Source: Acidobacteriota bacterium (GTDB lineage: Bacteria > Acidobacteriota > Vicinamibacteria > Vicinamibacterales > UBA8438). From it: a DNA stretch of 44,662 nt. The notes beneath the pieces were generated by a model, which was not told where the DNA came from, did not search any database, and saw only the letters and a program-made list of their open reading frames with translations. The position numbers and the translations under genes are program-made. The first letter of the stretch is position 1. Each line of letters opens with the position of its first letter. Below, in pieces: positions 24,434 through 33,114 of this stretch. The stretch covers positions 55,243 to 99,904 of the forward strand of contig PBRZ01000059.1 of the NCBI GenBank assembly GCA_002726085.1, read 5' to 3'.

Positions 24434-27412
24434 TCAGTATCGGAACAGATAGGACAGCTTGGCAAAGACCGCCCGGTTCGTCCGTCGGAGCCGGGTCGTC
24501 GGAAACAGCAGCTCGTCGATGAGGGCACCTTGCTGGTAGCGGTCGTCGTAGCCCAGAAACGCCACGGTCCCGGCGTTGATGCGATAGGTCAGGAGCAGAT
24601 TGTTGCCGAGGGTCTCCGCCAGCGTGTTGTGCTCGAGAATGTGGCGCAGGAGTAGTCGAGTGGTGAACTGATAGGTCGTACGCGTGCGGAAGATCTTGAC
24701 GTCGAACACCTTCGACGCGTCCCGTGGGTCGACGAAGCTGCTGAAGATCCCGGTCAGTTCCGCCCGTAGCCGCGACGACGGGCGGGCGCTGATCAGAAAG
24801 TTGCCGCTGGTCGAACGACCGAGAAACGGACTGTCGCTGAACAGCACTCCGTCGCCGCGGTTGAAGCCACCCACCACCGAGAGGAGCCGCGCGCTGACGA
24901 CACCAAAGAACCCGTAGCCGGTCTTTCGAAAGTCGATCTCGTTGAACCGCTCGAGGTCTCGGCTGATCGTGCCGTTGAGTGAGATGTTGTTCTGAAACGA
25001 CAGGCTCACTTGACCCTGGATCTGTTCGTCCTGCAACACGCCCGCGTGGTCGAAGAGCCGCAGGTATCTGAACGTGGGTCCCCACGTGATCAACGACGAT
25101 TCCGGCCACCACCGGTACGACACATTGCCGCTGGCCTGGCGATAGTCGATGCGGGGCAGGAACCCGGTCTCGGTCCGAAAGTCCGGGTCGACGCTGCTGA
25201 ACGAGGCGCCGTATCCAAGATTGCGCCCCTGACGAGTGTAATCCGCTTCCAACACCGGACCGCTCAGCGCACCCTCCTCGGCGTCCTGTGTGGACGAGCC
25301 GACCGCGAGGAAGCTGAACCGGTGCGTCCGACCCAGGCGGAAGCGCCCATCGACCCCGGCCACGCGGTTGTACTCCTCCCCGAACTCCCGTGCCGTCGCG
25401 ATGGCGCCCAGATACGATTCGGCATAGAGGTCATAGCGAGCCCGCCCCACGAACGTTTGCGCGGTCGTGCCGAACCGCGGGTCGTCGAGGTCATCGAGAC
25501 GCCCGGCCGCTTGGTCGTCGGCGGCGACCACGCCGAGCGTGGTCCTGCCGACCTTCCCGGTCAGCTTGCCGCCAAATCGTGGATCGATGATCGTGCGGGT
25601 GTGGAGAAGATTCGTGATCGTCGGGGTCAGAAAGATCTCCTGCCCCTCGAGGAAGAACGGACGCTGCTCTGGAAAGAAGAGTGCGAACCGCTGATTCGTC
25701 TCGATCTGTGGCTGGTCGGACTCGATCTGGGAGAAATCGGGGTTGGCGGTGAAGTCGGCGGTCAGATTAGGCGTGATGCCGTACTTCACGCTGACACCAA
25801 CATCGCCGTCCGGGTCTCGTTCGTCGAAGGCACCGGTCTCGGTATCGAGCGCGCCGAACCTGACCCCTGTCAGCTCCGGCAGGATCTCGAGATTACGGCT
25901 TTGCGACAGATTCGAGAGGCCGTCGAGCACGCCGAACTGCGTGAGCTGCCCGACGACCCCGCGCGAGACCGGTGACCAGGCCTGCGCCTCGGACTTGCCG
26001 CGAATGACTCGCGTGATCTGAAAGCCCCACCGGCGGTCATCGGTGCCCGAGCTCGCGGGGTATCGCAGGCTCTTGAACGGAATCGACATCTCGGCGGTCC
26101 AGCCGTCTGCGACGACCTGTCCAGCCGAGTAGAACAACGTGTTCCACGAATCGTCGCCGCGGATGCCGAACTGCCCGGAACCGCTGAGTCCGCTTCCACC
26201 GCCACCGCCGCCCGATCTCGACACGCCGCCGCTCCGTTGCGGTCGAGGCGCCCGGCTGCTCGTCGAGCCACTACGACCGTCGGCATTGACGATCGAGTCG
26301 CCCTGCACACCGTAGCCATTGACCTCGAACTGGTAGGCTCGCTGCTGGTCGAGGAACGGATCGAACAGCACCGCCATCCGGTCGTCGCCACGGATCTCGT
26401 CGCGGTCGGAGCGATTGGCCCGCATCATGCCCGGATCTGTGTAATGGGCGTAGAACGCCACGTAGATGTTGTCGCTGTCGTGCGCCAGCCACACCTCGGT
26501 GTCCTCGGTGCCCGGGGCCCCCTCGACCGGCGCAATCTGGATGAAGCCGCTGAGGCGCGTCCCGGTTTCCCACACCGCATCGTCGAGACGGCCGTCGATG
26601 CGTGGGGGTTGGGTGACGCGACCGATGAGTGCTCGGGTTCGCCCGCCAGGCGGCGTGGCTGCAAGACCTCCACGTCCCCCACGCTGAATCGGTGGCGAAA
26701 CCCGACCATCGGCGTTCCCGGGCCGACGGTCGGCACCCACATCGTCGAGCTCGAGCACGCCGGTGATCTCACCGAGCGCCGGCGCGAGATCCGCCCCACC
26801 GGCCCGGACCCGGGCGGCCGGTGTCTCACGGCGCGCGCGGGTGAGCTGGTCGCTGATTGCGGCGACGATCTGGTCCTGCGCGCGAAACAGGTTGGCGAAG
26901 GAGCCGTCGACCTTGGCACTGCGATGCACCTCACCGGTGTCGACATCGATGACACGTGTTGTGATGCGAAGCGACTCGCCCACGCGCTGATACGCCCCGG
27001 TCACCACCCAGGCGACGCCCAGGCGACGCCAGGCGTCGAGGGCCTCCCAGTCAAACTGGTCAGGTTGGTCAAGCGGGTCGATCCGCCCATCTGATTCGCC
27101 GGAGTCAACGACGTCCGCGCTCACGCCGCTTGTCGCATCCCGGTCGATCACCGAGAGACCGAGCCGCGTCAGTTCGGCCGACACCGTCTCGGCGATACCG
27201 TCACCAATCCAGTCATCGACAGCGTCTTGGCTCAGGTTGGCAAAGGGCACCACGGCGACCGAGCCCTCTACGCTCGGAGGACTCCGCTCGGAAGAACGCT
27301 CCGGGGCCTGGGCACCGGGATAGACCCGGGCACAGAGCCACAGCGCGACACAGAGACAGATGACGACGCGGCGGGTCTGGTAGGTCCGATCGGTATGGAC
27401 AAGCCGACTCAT
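24434..27412 (-). CDS. TolB-like / CBM9-like / DUF5916 outer-membrane barrel fusion
   Basis: 992 residues with a signal peptide. Residues about 50-195 resemble the TolB-like domain of secreted and cyclase-associated proteins (VAVVPFANLSQDAVDDWIGD, VTGAYQRVGESLRITTRVI). About 265-400 is a CBM9-like beta sandwich (PRIDGRLDDAVWETGT, TEVWLAHDSDNIYVAFYA), followed by the DUF5916-type region (KYGITPNLTADFTANPDFSQ, RFALFFPEQRPFFLEG) and a beta barrel ending in aromatic residues (LSYLFRY), as outer-membrane barrels do. CBM9/DUF5916 proteins are common in Acidobacteria and Bacteroidetes and are thought to bind glycans or peptides at the outer membrane. The TolB-like front module is an uncommon addition. 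A glycine/arginine-rich linker lies near residues 385-415. Confidence 0.85.
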   Translation of the reverse strand: MSRLVHTDRTYQTRRVVICLCVALWLCARVYPGAQAPERSSERSPPSVEGSVAVVPFANLSQDAVDDWIGDGIAETVSAELTRLGLSVIDRDATSGVSADVVDSGESDGRIDPLDQPDQFDWEALDAWRRLGVAWVVTGAYQRVGESLRITTRVIDVDTGEVHRSAKVDGSFANLFRAQDQIVAAISDQLTRARRETPAARVRAGGADLAPALGEITGVLELDDVGADRRPGNADGRVSPPIQRGGRGGLAATPPGGRTRALIGRVTQPPRIDGRLDDAVWETGTRLSGFIQIAPVEGAPGTEDTEVWLAHDSDNIYVAFYAHYTDPGMMRANRSDRDEIRGDDRMAVLFDPFLDQQRAYQFEVNGYGVQGDSIVNADGRSGSTSSRAPRPQRSGGVSRSGGGGGGSGLSGSGQFGIRGDDSWNTLFYSAGQVVADGWTAEMSIPFKSLRYPASSGTDDRRWGFQITRVIRGKSEAQAWSPVSRGVVGQLTQFGVLDGLSNLSQSRNLEILPELTGVRFGALDTETGAFDERDPDGDVGVSVKYGITPNLTADFTANPDFSQIESDQPQIETNQRFALFFPEQRPFFLEGQEIFLTPTITNLLHTRTIIDPRFGGKLTGKVGRTTLGVVAADDQAAGRLDDLDDPRFGTTAQTFVGRARYDLYAESYLGAIATAREFGEEYNRVAGVDGRFRLGRTHRFSFLAVGSSTQDAEEGALSGPVLEADYTRQGRNLGYGASFSSVDPDFRTETGFLPRIDYRQASGNVSYRWWPESSLITWGPTFRYLRLFDHAGVLQDEQIQGQVSLSFQNNISLNGTISRDLERFNEIDFRKTGYGFFGVVSARLLSVVGGFNRGDGVLFSDSPFLGRSTSGNFLISARPSSRLRAELTGIFSSFVDPRDASKVFDVKIFRTRTTYQFTTRLLLRHILEHNTLAETLGNNLLLTYRINAGTVAFLGYDDRYQQGALIDELLFPTTRLRRTNRAVFAKLSYLFRY

Positions 27413-27638
27413 CGCACGTCGCCACTGATCTGAGGAGGTTGTTTGGTCATGTCGTCGCGGCCGTGCCGGGAGGGAACGGAGGTAGTTGCACGATTCATCT
27501 CCGCCGGCGTCAGGAGACCGATCGGCTTGATCTTAACTGGAGAGCGCCTTTCGCGACCGAACGCACGCGCACACGAGCCCGTTGGCATGCCGCCACGCGA
27601 ACGAGCCTGCGCGCGCGTTCAGTCGTCCCGCCGCCTGG

Positions 27639-28520
27639 TTAGCGGTCGAGCTCGGCGTAGATTATCTCTGCATTTTGTTCGGCGCTGGTCAGGTTGCCTC
27701 GGCTCATCGCGTAGTCTGCGTAGCGCGCCGGCAGATTCAGCGACGCGGCGGCCTCGGCCGCCGACTTGCCTTCCTTCTTCCCACGCTCGACGGCAATCAG
27801 GAAATCGCGGTTGAACTCGCCGAACTCGCGGAAGTCGGCCCAGGTCATGACCGGACTGTGTCCCGGTATCACCGTGTCGACGCCCTGAATGGTATCGGCG
27901 GCGGCCAGCACGGTCCTCGGGTACGCAACGCCGCTCCCGCCGTTGCCGGTATCGATGTAGGGCGTCCCCTTCCACGCGAAGAGGTCCCCCGTGTGCGCCA
28001 CCCCGAGCGAGGGGAAGACGACGACGGAATCGCCACTGGTATGACCCTGACCAAAGTAGTAGAGGTCGATTTGGTCGTCGCCCTCGAGCACCGAGAGCCG
28101 GTTCTCGTAGGTCCGGCTGGGCAGATACTGACGCCCGCTGTCGGTCTGGAACGGCTCCATCTTCTCCATGTTGGTCTTGGTGTTCATGTGCGCCACCACT
28201 TCGACCGGCTGCGAGAAGTCGATGTTGCTCCCGACGTGGTCGCCGTGCGTATGCGTGTTGATGATCATCGTCACCGGCGTGTCGGTCACGGTCTTGACCT
28301 TGTCCAGGATGGCATTGCCCCACCCGGGGTTCTTGGTGTCGACCAGCACGACGCCGCCATCGGTGACGAAGGCCGCGGTGTTACCGCCCCCGCCTGTGAT
28401 GAGGTAGAGGTTGTCCTTCACCTGCTCGATCTCGGCGACGTTTCCCTGTGCACCCATTCCACAGGCTACGACCAGGGCGCCGCCCGCGATCAACAGGCCC
28501 AACACGACGATCCGTTTCAT
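27639..28520 (-). CDS. Metallo-beta-lactamase-fold hydrolase, lipoprotein
   Basis: 293 residues, start ATG 28520 with GGAGGGGA upstream. The signal ends in a lipobox-like ALVVACG. The zinc site is readable: NTHTHGDHVGSN (HxHxDH), a later histidine in SLGVAHTGDLFAW with its Asp, and the final His in DTVIPGHSPVM. Family members are hydrolases of lactams, glyoxalase substrates, lactones and others; the layout is that of the cyclase/glyoxylase-type secreted MBL proteins, so beta-lactamase activity is possible but not shown. It begins 25 bp after the upstream unnamed-family gene, so they are probably one transcription unit. Confidence 0.9.
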   Translation of the reverse strand: MKRIVVLGLLIAGGALVVACGMGAQGNVAEIEQVKDNLYLITGGGGNTAAFVTDGGVVLVDTKNPGWGNAILDKVKTVTDTPVTMIINTHTHGDHVGSNIDFSQPVEVVAHMNTKTNMEKMEPFQTDSGRQYLPSRTYENRLSVLEGDDQIDLYYFGQGHTSGDSVVVFPSLGVAHTGDLFAWKGTPYIDTGNGGSGVAYPRTVLAAADTIQGVDTVIPGHSPVMTWADFREFGEFNRDFLIAVERGKKEGKSAAEAAASLNLPARYADYAMSRGNLTSAEQNAEIIYAELDR

Positions 28521-28545
28521 GACAGTCTCCCCTCCAGGTTACACG

Positions 28546-29574
28546 CTACTGCCCAGACGTCGCGGCCGCCTCGGCGACCCGCGCCCCCGCGAGCATGTTC
28601 GGCAAACCGTAGTTTCCTTCGTGACACGCGTACTCGAACATCGCATCGCCGCGCTTCATCGGCAAGGCGGCAGTGAAGGGCTGCGTGAATGTCGATGCGT
28701 CGTCCACCGTGTATTCGTACAACAACGTGTCGTCACCCACCCGCCGGAAGCGCTCGGTCAGGCGTAGCGTCGCGCCGGTCCCCGCAGCCGTCACCACCGA
28801 CGGGTTGAAGCTGGCGGTCTTGTCGGTGAAGCTGCGTGTTTCGACCACTAGTGTATCGCCGTCCCAATAGCCGCGCGAATCGCCCATCCACTGGCGGACG
28901 TTCTCTGGCAGGTGCATGCGCCTGTCGAGTGGGACGATACGCGCATCATGCACCATCTCGTGCAAGATCGCCACGTGGTCGGGCGTTTGAAAGATCTGGA
29001 TGTTCTGGTTGTAACCGGCCGGCACGATCGGCGGACCGGAGTTGAAGCCGAGCAGACACCGCTCGGACAGACCTCGATCATGCCAGCTATCGGCGGCGAT
29101 CCCCGCCGCGCGGACCCGTACGGGGCGCGTACCCGGCAGGTCCTCGCCGAGCGACAGGACGGCCAGCTCGATGCCTGGCTGCAGCTCTGGCAGGCGTCCG
29201 GTCGGCGGGTCCACGATGAGCGATGTCCGCTGGTCGTCGACCACCGACGCGCCCTGGTCGACCCAGTAGCTGTTGTAGGCGCCGACGTCGCCGCCGACCG
29301 GCAGCGGTTCGTTCCGCACTTCACTTGGCGCGAACGCCGCCGCCTCGCTCGCCGCGGACTGCGCGTCGAGCTCGGCCACTTCCTCGGCCGTAAGCACCGC
29401 CTGGTCTGCCTGATTCTCAGGCCGCTGGAGCGGCGTCAGCGTGCGAAAGTCCCAGACTCCTTGCAGGTCGGGCTTGCCATCAGCCGTGCGCGGCGGCTCG
29501 AAGCTCTGCGCACCGGCCAACGACACACCCATCACGAGCGGGCCAAGTGCAGCCGCGATGTGTCGAATGTTCAT
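28546..29574 (-). CDS. Secreted protein of unnamed family (paralog 1 of 3)
   Basis: 342 residues, start ATG 29574 after GGGGGAG, with a Sec signal ending near SLAGAQ. Function unknown. Shared motifs with the proteins at 34954 and 37884: GKPDLQGVWDFRTLTPLQRP near the N-terminus, RTSLIVDPPTGRLP, VAILHEMVHDARIVP, MGDSRGYWDGDTLVVETR and, at the end, YACHEGNYGLPNMLAGARV. The invariant Cys-His (ACHEGNY) and the HE-x-x-H-like LHEMVHD could bind metal, but a CxxCH heme motif is absent. The family appears to be a two-domain beta-rich exported protein. It is followed by the MBL-fold gene, and vapBC lies upstream. Confidence 0.8.
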   Translation of the reverse strand: MNIRHIAAALGPLVMGVSLAGAQSFEPPRTADGKPDLQGVWDFRTLTPLQRPENQADQAVLTAEEVAELDAQSAASEAAAFAPSEVRNEPLPVGGDVGAYNSYWVDQGASVVDDQRTSLIVDPPTGRLPELQPGIELAVLSLGEDLPGTRPVRVRAAGIAADSWHDRGLSERCLLGFNSGPPIVPAGYNQNIQIFQTPDHVAILHEMVHDARIVPLDRRMHLPENVRQWMGDSRGYWDGDTLVVETRSFTDKTASFNPSVVTAAGTGATLRLTERFRRVGDDTLLYEYTVDDASTFTQPFTAALPMKRGDAMFEYACHEGNYGLPNMLAGARVAEAAATSGQ

Positions 29575-29596
29575 TCGCTCCCCCGTGTCGATCGCT

Positions 29597-29998
29597 TCAG
29601 GCGCCAGATGAGACAGCCGCGCTCACGTCGGTCTGCGGGAAATCGTCTCCTTTGAAGAGAAGCGGTTCGCCCGCATGCCGTGCCAGCGCGTAGGCGCAGC
29701 AATCGCCCAGATTCAGCCCGGCCGGATGACGACCCTTGCCGAAGTGATTATAGGCTTCTCGAGCCAATCGCAACTGTGCCTCGGTAAACGACACGACCTC
29801 GATGCCAGCGCCGTGAAACAGCAGATCCAGTTCCCGAGACCCTTCCGGCCCCTTGCGCGCCGCCACGGCGGCCGCAGCCTCGAAGGCATTTACGGCTCCT
29901 ACCAGCCGAACCCCAGCCGCTGCGACAGCGCGCGCGAACTCGTCTCGCTCAGGTTCTCCGAAGAGTATCGCAAGCAGCGCCGACGCATCGATGACCAT
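29597..29998 (-). CDS. vapC: VapC-type PIN-domain ribonuclease toxin
   Basis: 133 residues. ATG 29998 overlaps the antitoxin stop by one base (TGATG), which fixes the start; a longer upstream frame is a shadow of vapB. It has the PIN fold: MVIDASALLAIL with the first metal Asp, an acidic residue in NAFEAAAAV, and NLGDCCAYALA carrying the later Asp, then GEPLLFKGDDF. PIN toxins cleave RNA (tRNA or rRNA) with magnesium and are held inactive by VapB. It is the only toxin-antitoxin pair seen here and is on the same strand as its neighbours. Confidence 0.92.
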   Translation of the reverse strand: MVIDASALLAILFGEPERDEFARAVAAAGVRLVGAVNAFEAAAAVAARKGPEGSRELDLLFHGAGIEVVSFTEAQLRLAREAYNHFGKGRHPAGLNLGDCCAYALARHAGEPLLFKGDDFPQTDVSAAVSSGA

Positions 29999-30252
29999 CA
30001 GGAGAAACCGCCGGCCTGGTCGTAGCCCAGGATTTCGTCTGCCGTTCGCGTGTCCAGATCCGGCAATGAGGCACAACGATCGGACACTTCCAGGATGGCG
30101 TCCAGCACCGATGGTGCGGACCGGCGTCCCCGCGCACGCTGCATCGCCTCCTCGAGAGCATTCGTCACGGCACGGGTAACGGTTGTCCCGCTCTGTTTTG
30201 CCAGAGCCCTTGCCAGGCGCTCTGTTTCAGCGTTCTTGATACTTAATGCCAT
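29998..30252 (-). CDS. vapB: VapB-type antitoxin
   Basis: 84 residues, start ATG 30252. MALSIKNAETERLARALAKQ is characteristic of the Rv0623-type VapB transcription factors, which use a short N-terminal DNA-binding part and a C-terminal tail that blocks VapC; here the tail is the DLDTRTADEILGYDQ region. No Shine-Dalgarno is visible before the ATG, and a -10-like TAGAAT lies about eight bases upstream, so the message may be leaderless. The AT-rich dyads directly upstream are probably its own binding sites. Confidence 0.92.
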   Translation of the reverse strand: MALSIKNAETERLARALAKQSGTTVTRAVTNALEEAMQRARGRRSAPSVLDAILEVSDRCASLPDLDTRTADEILGYDQAGGFS

Positions 30253-30253
30253 A

Positions 30254-30285
30254 GGTATATTCTACCAATATTAGCAGTTTATACC
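30254..30285. promoter_or_regulatory. vapBC promoter and candidate operator dyads
   Basis: An AT-rich island in GC-rich DNA. GGTA (30254-30257) and TACC (30263-30266) form one dyad; GGTATA (30254-30259) and TATACC (30280-30285) form a wider one. A minus-strand -10-like TAGAAT lies inside, just before the vapB ATG. This fits autoregulation by VapBC. Confidence 0.5.
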
Positions 30286-30297
30286 TGATGAGAAGAC

Positions 30298-31299
30298 CTA
30301 CTTGACGAACTTTTGCACTCGCCCGGCGAGCTGGGCGACGAACACCTCGCCGTCCGGTGTCTCGGTCATGCCGTGCCCACCGTTGCCACCCGGTAATGTC
30401 GCGACCGCCTCACCATCGAGATTACGCAATGTGCCGCCGGTCCAGATCTGCTGGTTTTCCTCTCTGGTCGTGGTCATGAACAAGGCGGAGTTACCGCCGA
30501 TGTCTTGCCACTCTGTAAGAAACTCGCCCTCGCGCGTGAAGACCTGGACCCGCTGGTTGTCACGGTCGGTCACATAGACCCGACCTTCGGCGTCGACCGC
30601 CAGGTTGTGCGGCAGTCCGAACTCTCCGGGACCGGTCCCGCGGCTGCCCCACTCGAGCAGATACTGCCCGTCCGCCGTGTACTTCACCACGCGCGCGTTG
30701 CCATAGCCGTCGCTGACATACACGTCACCGCCCGGAGAAAAGGCGACATCGGTCGGCAGGTTGAAAGTGCTCTGGCTTACGCCGGAGACGCCTCTCGTGC
30801 CGAGCTCCCTCAGCACGCGCCCCTGTGGGTCCATCTTGTAGACGACGTGACCGGGTGCATCGACCACCCAGATGTTGCCGTCCGGGTCGACGCGAATCGC
30901 GTGGGCGCCGCACGCATGGCACCCGGCCGGGCCATAGACCGCGGTGTAGCCAGACTGGCCAGGCTGGCGATCGCCGGGCGCGATGCCGCCGACCTTTCCG
31001 CTGCTGAACAGGCCGTCGCCCCAGGCCCGGACGAAGCGGCCGCCACTGTCGAACAGCATGATCGGGTTGGCGCCGCGATGCAGCACCAGGATGTAGCCGT
31101 TCGCGCTGGTCGCCACTCCCGACACCTGTCCGAAGTTCCAGGCCGCCGGCGTGCCTGCAGCCGAGGTCGCAGGGTCGGGCCAGCCTTCAACTTCGGTGTA
31201 TTCGACGACTTGCGCGCTCACCAGATGACCACATCCGAGCAGCATGAACACGCCGCCCGCCAAAATTCCGAGCCACCTTGCTCTCATCGCTACCCTCAT
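30298..31299 (-). CDS. NHL-repeat six-blade propeller (peptidylglycine lyase-like), exported
   Basis: 333 residues from 31299; an in-frame ATG at 31287 with GAGGG five bases upstream is an alternative start. The signal region contains LLGCGHLVSAQ, so it could be a lipoprotein or be cleaved by the ordinary signal peptidase. NHL blades are clear: VSGVATSANGYILVLHRG, HAIRVDPDGNIWVVDA, LPTDVAFSPGGDVYVSDGY, LPHNLAVDAEGRVYVTDRDN and HGMTETPDGEVFVAQ. GPAGCHACGAH looks like a loop disulfide or metal site rather than heme. The arrangement resembles the peptidyl-alpha-hydroxyglycine lyase group, but the reaction is not established. Confidence 0.85.
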   Translation of the reverse strand: MRVAMRARWLGILAGGVFMLLGCGHLVSAQVVEYTEVEGWPDPATSAAGTPAAWNFGQVSGVATSANGYILVLHRGANPIMLFDSGGRFVRAWGDGLFSSGKVGGIAPGDRQPGQSGYTAVYGPAGCHACGAHAIRVDPDGNIWVVDAPGHVVYKMDPQGRVLRELGTRGVSGVSQSTFNLPTDVAFSPGGDVYVSDGYGNARVVKYTADGQYLLEWGSRGTGPGEFGLPHNLAVDAEGRVYVTDRDNQRVQVFTREGEFLTEWQDIGGNSALFMTTTREENQQIWTGGTLRNLDGEAVATLPGGNGGHGMTETPDGEVFVAQLAGRVQKFVK

Positions 31300-31464
31300 T
31301 GTCTTGGGACGGTCTTACGGCACAGGTCTTCAACTGCAACGCACGGCCAAACCCGTGCACCACGCTGTCCGGGCCGGCCAGATTCATCACCCCACCGCGC
31401 CCCAGCGCCCACGATCAGACCATCTGCAGGTCGCCGACATTGACGCGACAGTTCCCGCAGCGAA

Positions 31465-32334
31465 TCACTCCGCTCCTGCCCTTGAAGCGATCTCTTCACG
31501 GGGAGCCTTGGCGGTCTCGCGAACGAAAAACGCGTAGAAGCGCGCCGCGCGTTCCAGACCGGGCGCGGAGATCGTCTCCAGCACGTCGCCGCTGGCGTGA
31601 TACATCGGTCCGGAGTGAATCGCCTGCACACGGGGTGCGCCGAACGACCGATAGCCGCCCAGGTCGCCCGGGACCGCGGCCCTGAACTCCGGGTTGAGGT
31701 TGAAGCCGTATCGCGCCATCCCCCGGCGGCCGACGTCGATCAGGAACGGCGATTCGTTATCGATGCCGAAGCTCATCGGTTGCTCGGTCGGGTCGACCGT
31801 CCACTCTCCTGGTCGGATGGCACGCTGCGCGACATGCTCCAGATTCAGCACGAGCACCGTCTTCTCGCCCAGCTCGGGATTCATGGCGGTGAAATTCGAC
31901 GGACCGTTGAGTCCCCGGCTGTGATGCCCCCCGCTGGCGACAAAAACCAACGTGCGATCGAGCTCGCGCCCCGGCTCAGCGAAGTGCCGCGCCATCGCGA
32001 GGAGGACCGCAAGGCCGTCGGCGTTGTCGCCGGCCGCATCGAACCAGCCATCGGCATGCGCGTTGACGATGATGGTCTCGTCGGTTCGCCCCTCGACGAC
32101 GCCGACGACGTTGTGCCCCGTCAGTTCGGTGAGCGTCTCGGTCTCCAGCGTCAGCTCGACCCGCACTGCGTCCGACAAACCGGCCTCCGCCGCGCGGGCC
32201 ATGGCGGCGACGAGAAAAGCGCCATCGGCGGTACCGATGTTGAAGCAGGGTCCGTCACAGTTGCTGAAGTCGCGAATGTGCATGTTGCCGGTCTGCTCGA
32301 TGACGTTGAGCACGGCCACGGCGCCGCGGCCCAT
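31465..32334 (-). CDS. M28-family peptidase, catalytic part (3' fragment of a frameshifted gene)
   Basis: 289 residues from the first in-frame ATG. It holds the M28 zinc-peptidase core: TIIVNAHADGWFDAAGDNADG (metal His and Asp), VASGGHHSRGLNGPSNF, VLVLNLEHVAQ with Glu, and MYHASGDVLETI with the late His. The frame opens well before 32334 and encodes SLRPASGAYSERRRTVARAR, which joins the end of the upstream fragment in the -1 frame. Alone it would lack a signal and the N-terminal part. Family members are aminopeptidases or carboxypeptidases. It is probably one gene with the fragment at 32409. Confidence 0.8.
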   Translation of the reverse strand: MGRGAVAVLNVIEQTGNMHIRDFSNCDGPCFNIGTADGAFLVAAMARAAEAGLSDAVRVELTLETETLTELTGHNVVGVVEGRTDETIIVNAHADGWFDAAGDNADGLAVLLAMARHFAEPGRELDRTLVFVASGGHHSRGLNGPSNFTAMNPELGEKTVLVLNLEHVAQRAIRPGEWTVDPTEQPMSFGIDNESPFLIDVGRRGMARYGFNLNPEFRAAVPGDLGGYRSFGAPRVQAIHSGPMYHASGDVLETISAPGLERAARFYAFFVRETAKAPREEIASRAGAE

Positions 32335-32408
32335 CAGCTCGCGCGCCCGGGCGACCGTGCGGCGGCGCTCGGAGTAGGCGCCAGATGCCGGCCGGAGCGA
32401 CTGTACGG

Positions 32409-33029
32409 CTACTTTTCCGCGACCTCGACATCCGGCAAGGCGTCGGCGGCGGTGGACCCGACATCGACCAGAGCGGCGGTCAACACACCGCCGGGAATCT
32501 CCGACCCGCTCGTCGGGAGGGCCGACTCGAGCACGACGGCCTCGCTACCGGCGCCCACGACCGGGTCGGCGAACAGGCGCACCTGCCACCGGCGCGGCCA
32601 CCACATCGCCTCGGTTCCGTCATACGCCTGGACCTCGACGTCGCGAAGACCGGCGTCGCGGAACTCCTTGGCCACCCACTCCATCGTCTCGGCGGCCGCG
32701 GGTCGGCCGGTGACGCGGCCCCACATCTGATTCCCCGCCGCGCGGTCGGCCCGGGAGAACCCGGTGATCGTGCCTACGTCGTCCAGAATGCGGTCACTCT
32801 CGAGCGCGTGGTGGCCCGCCTCGCCCTCCGGGACGGACGCGGAGGGAGCGGACCGGTCCGTGACGTTCAGGACCGGCTGGTGTGGATTGCCCAATCCGGG
32901 CGGCAGCTCGAGGTCGAACCAAGGACCACCTCCATGGCCGCTCGGCCCACATCCGACCGAGACGACGCAGACGGCCACGATGAAACCCAGGCCGGCAACA
33001 GTCCACTCATCTCGCGGCAGTCGATGCAT
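32409..33029 (-). CDS. M28-family peptidase, N-terminal part (5' fragment, frameshifted)
   Basis: 206 residues with a lipoprotein signal (VVSVGCGPSG). It carries the N-terminal helices of secreted M28 peptidases (GRVTGRPAAAETMEWVAKEF) and ends at TAG after VEVAEK. Directly before the stop is a run GGAAAAG (plus-strand TTTT at 32413-32416). Adding one A gives EKVAVQSLRPASG and continues unbroken into the catalytic fragment; in the present sequence a -1 shift does the same. A homopolymer assembly error is the simplest explanation, followed by a real inactivating mutation; programmed frameshifting is less likely because the run is not a full A-AAA-AAG slippery site. Confidence 0.78.
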   Translation of the reverse strand: MHRLPRDEWTVAGLGFIVAVCVVSVGCGPSGHGGGPWFDLELPPGLGNPHQPVLNVTDRSAPSASVPEGEAGHHALESDRILDDVGTITGFSRADRAAGNQMWGRVTGRPAAAETMEWVAKEFRDAGLRDVEVQAYDGTEAMWWPRRWQVRLFADPVVGAGSEAVVLESALPTSGSEIPGGVLTAALVDVGSTAADALPDVEVAEK

Positions 33030-33114
33030 GGGCTCCTCCTGACGACGTGCGTCTTACAATGCCACAGTTGGGGTGACGTTGCCTTCTGGTTTCAGCCTGC
33101 AGGGAGGATGGGAG

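Noticed and set aside
30900-30935. GCHACGAH in the NHL protein as a heme c motif
   Set aside because: The cysteines are in CHAC order with no CxxCH, so heme attachment is not supported.
32405-32420. Programmed -1 frameshifting in the M28 peptidase
   Set aside because: The run GGAAAAG is not a full slippery heptamer and no strong downstream structure was recognised; an indel is simpler.
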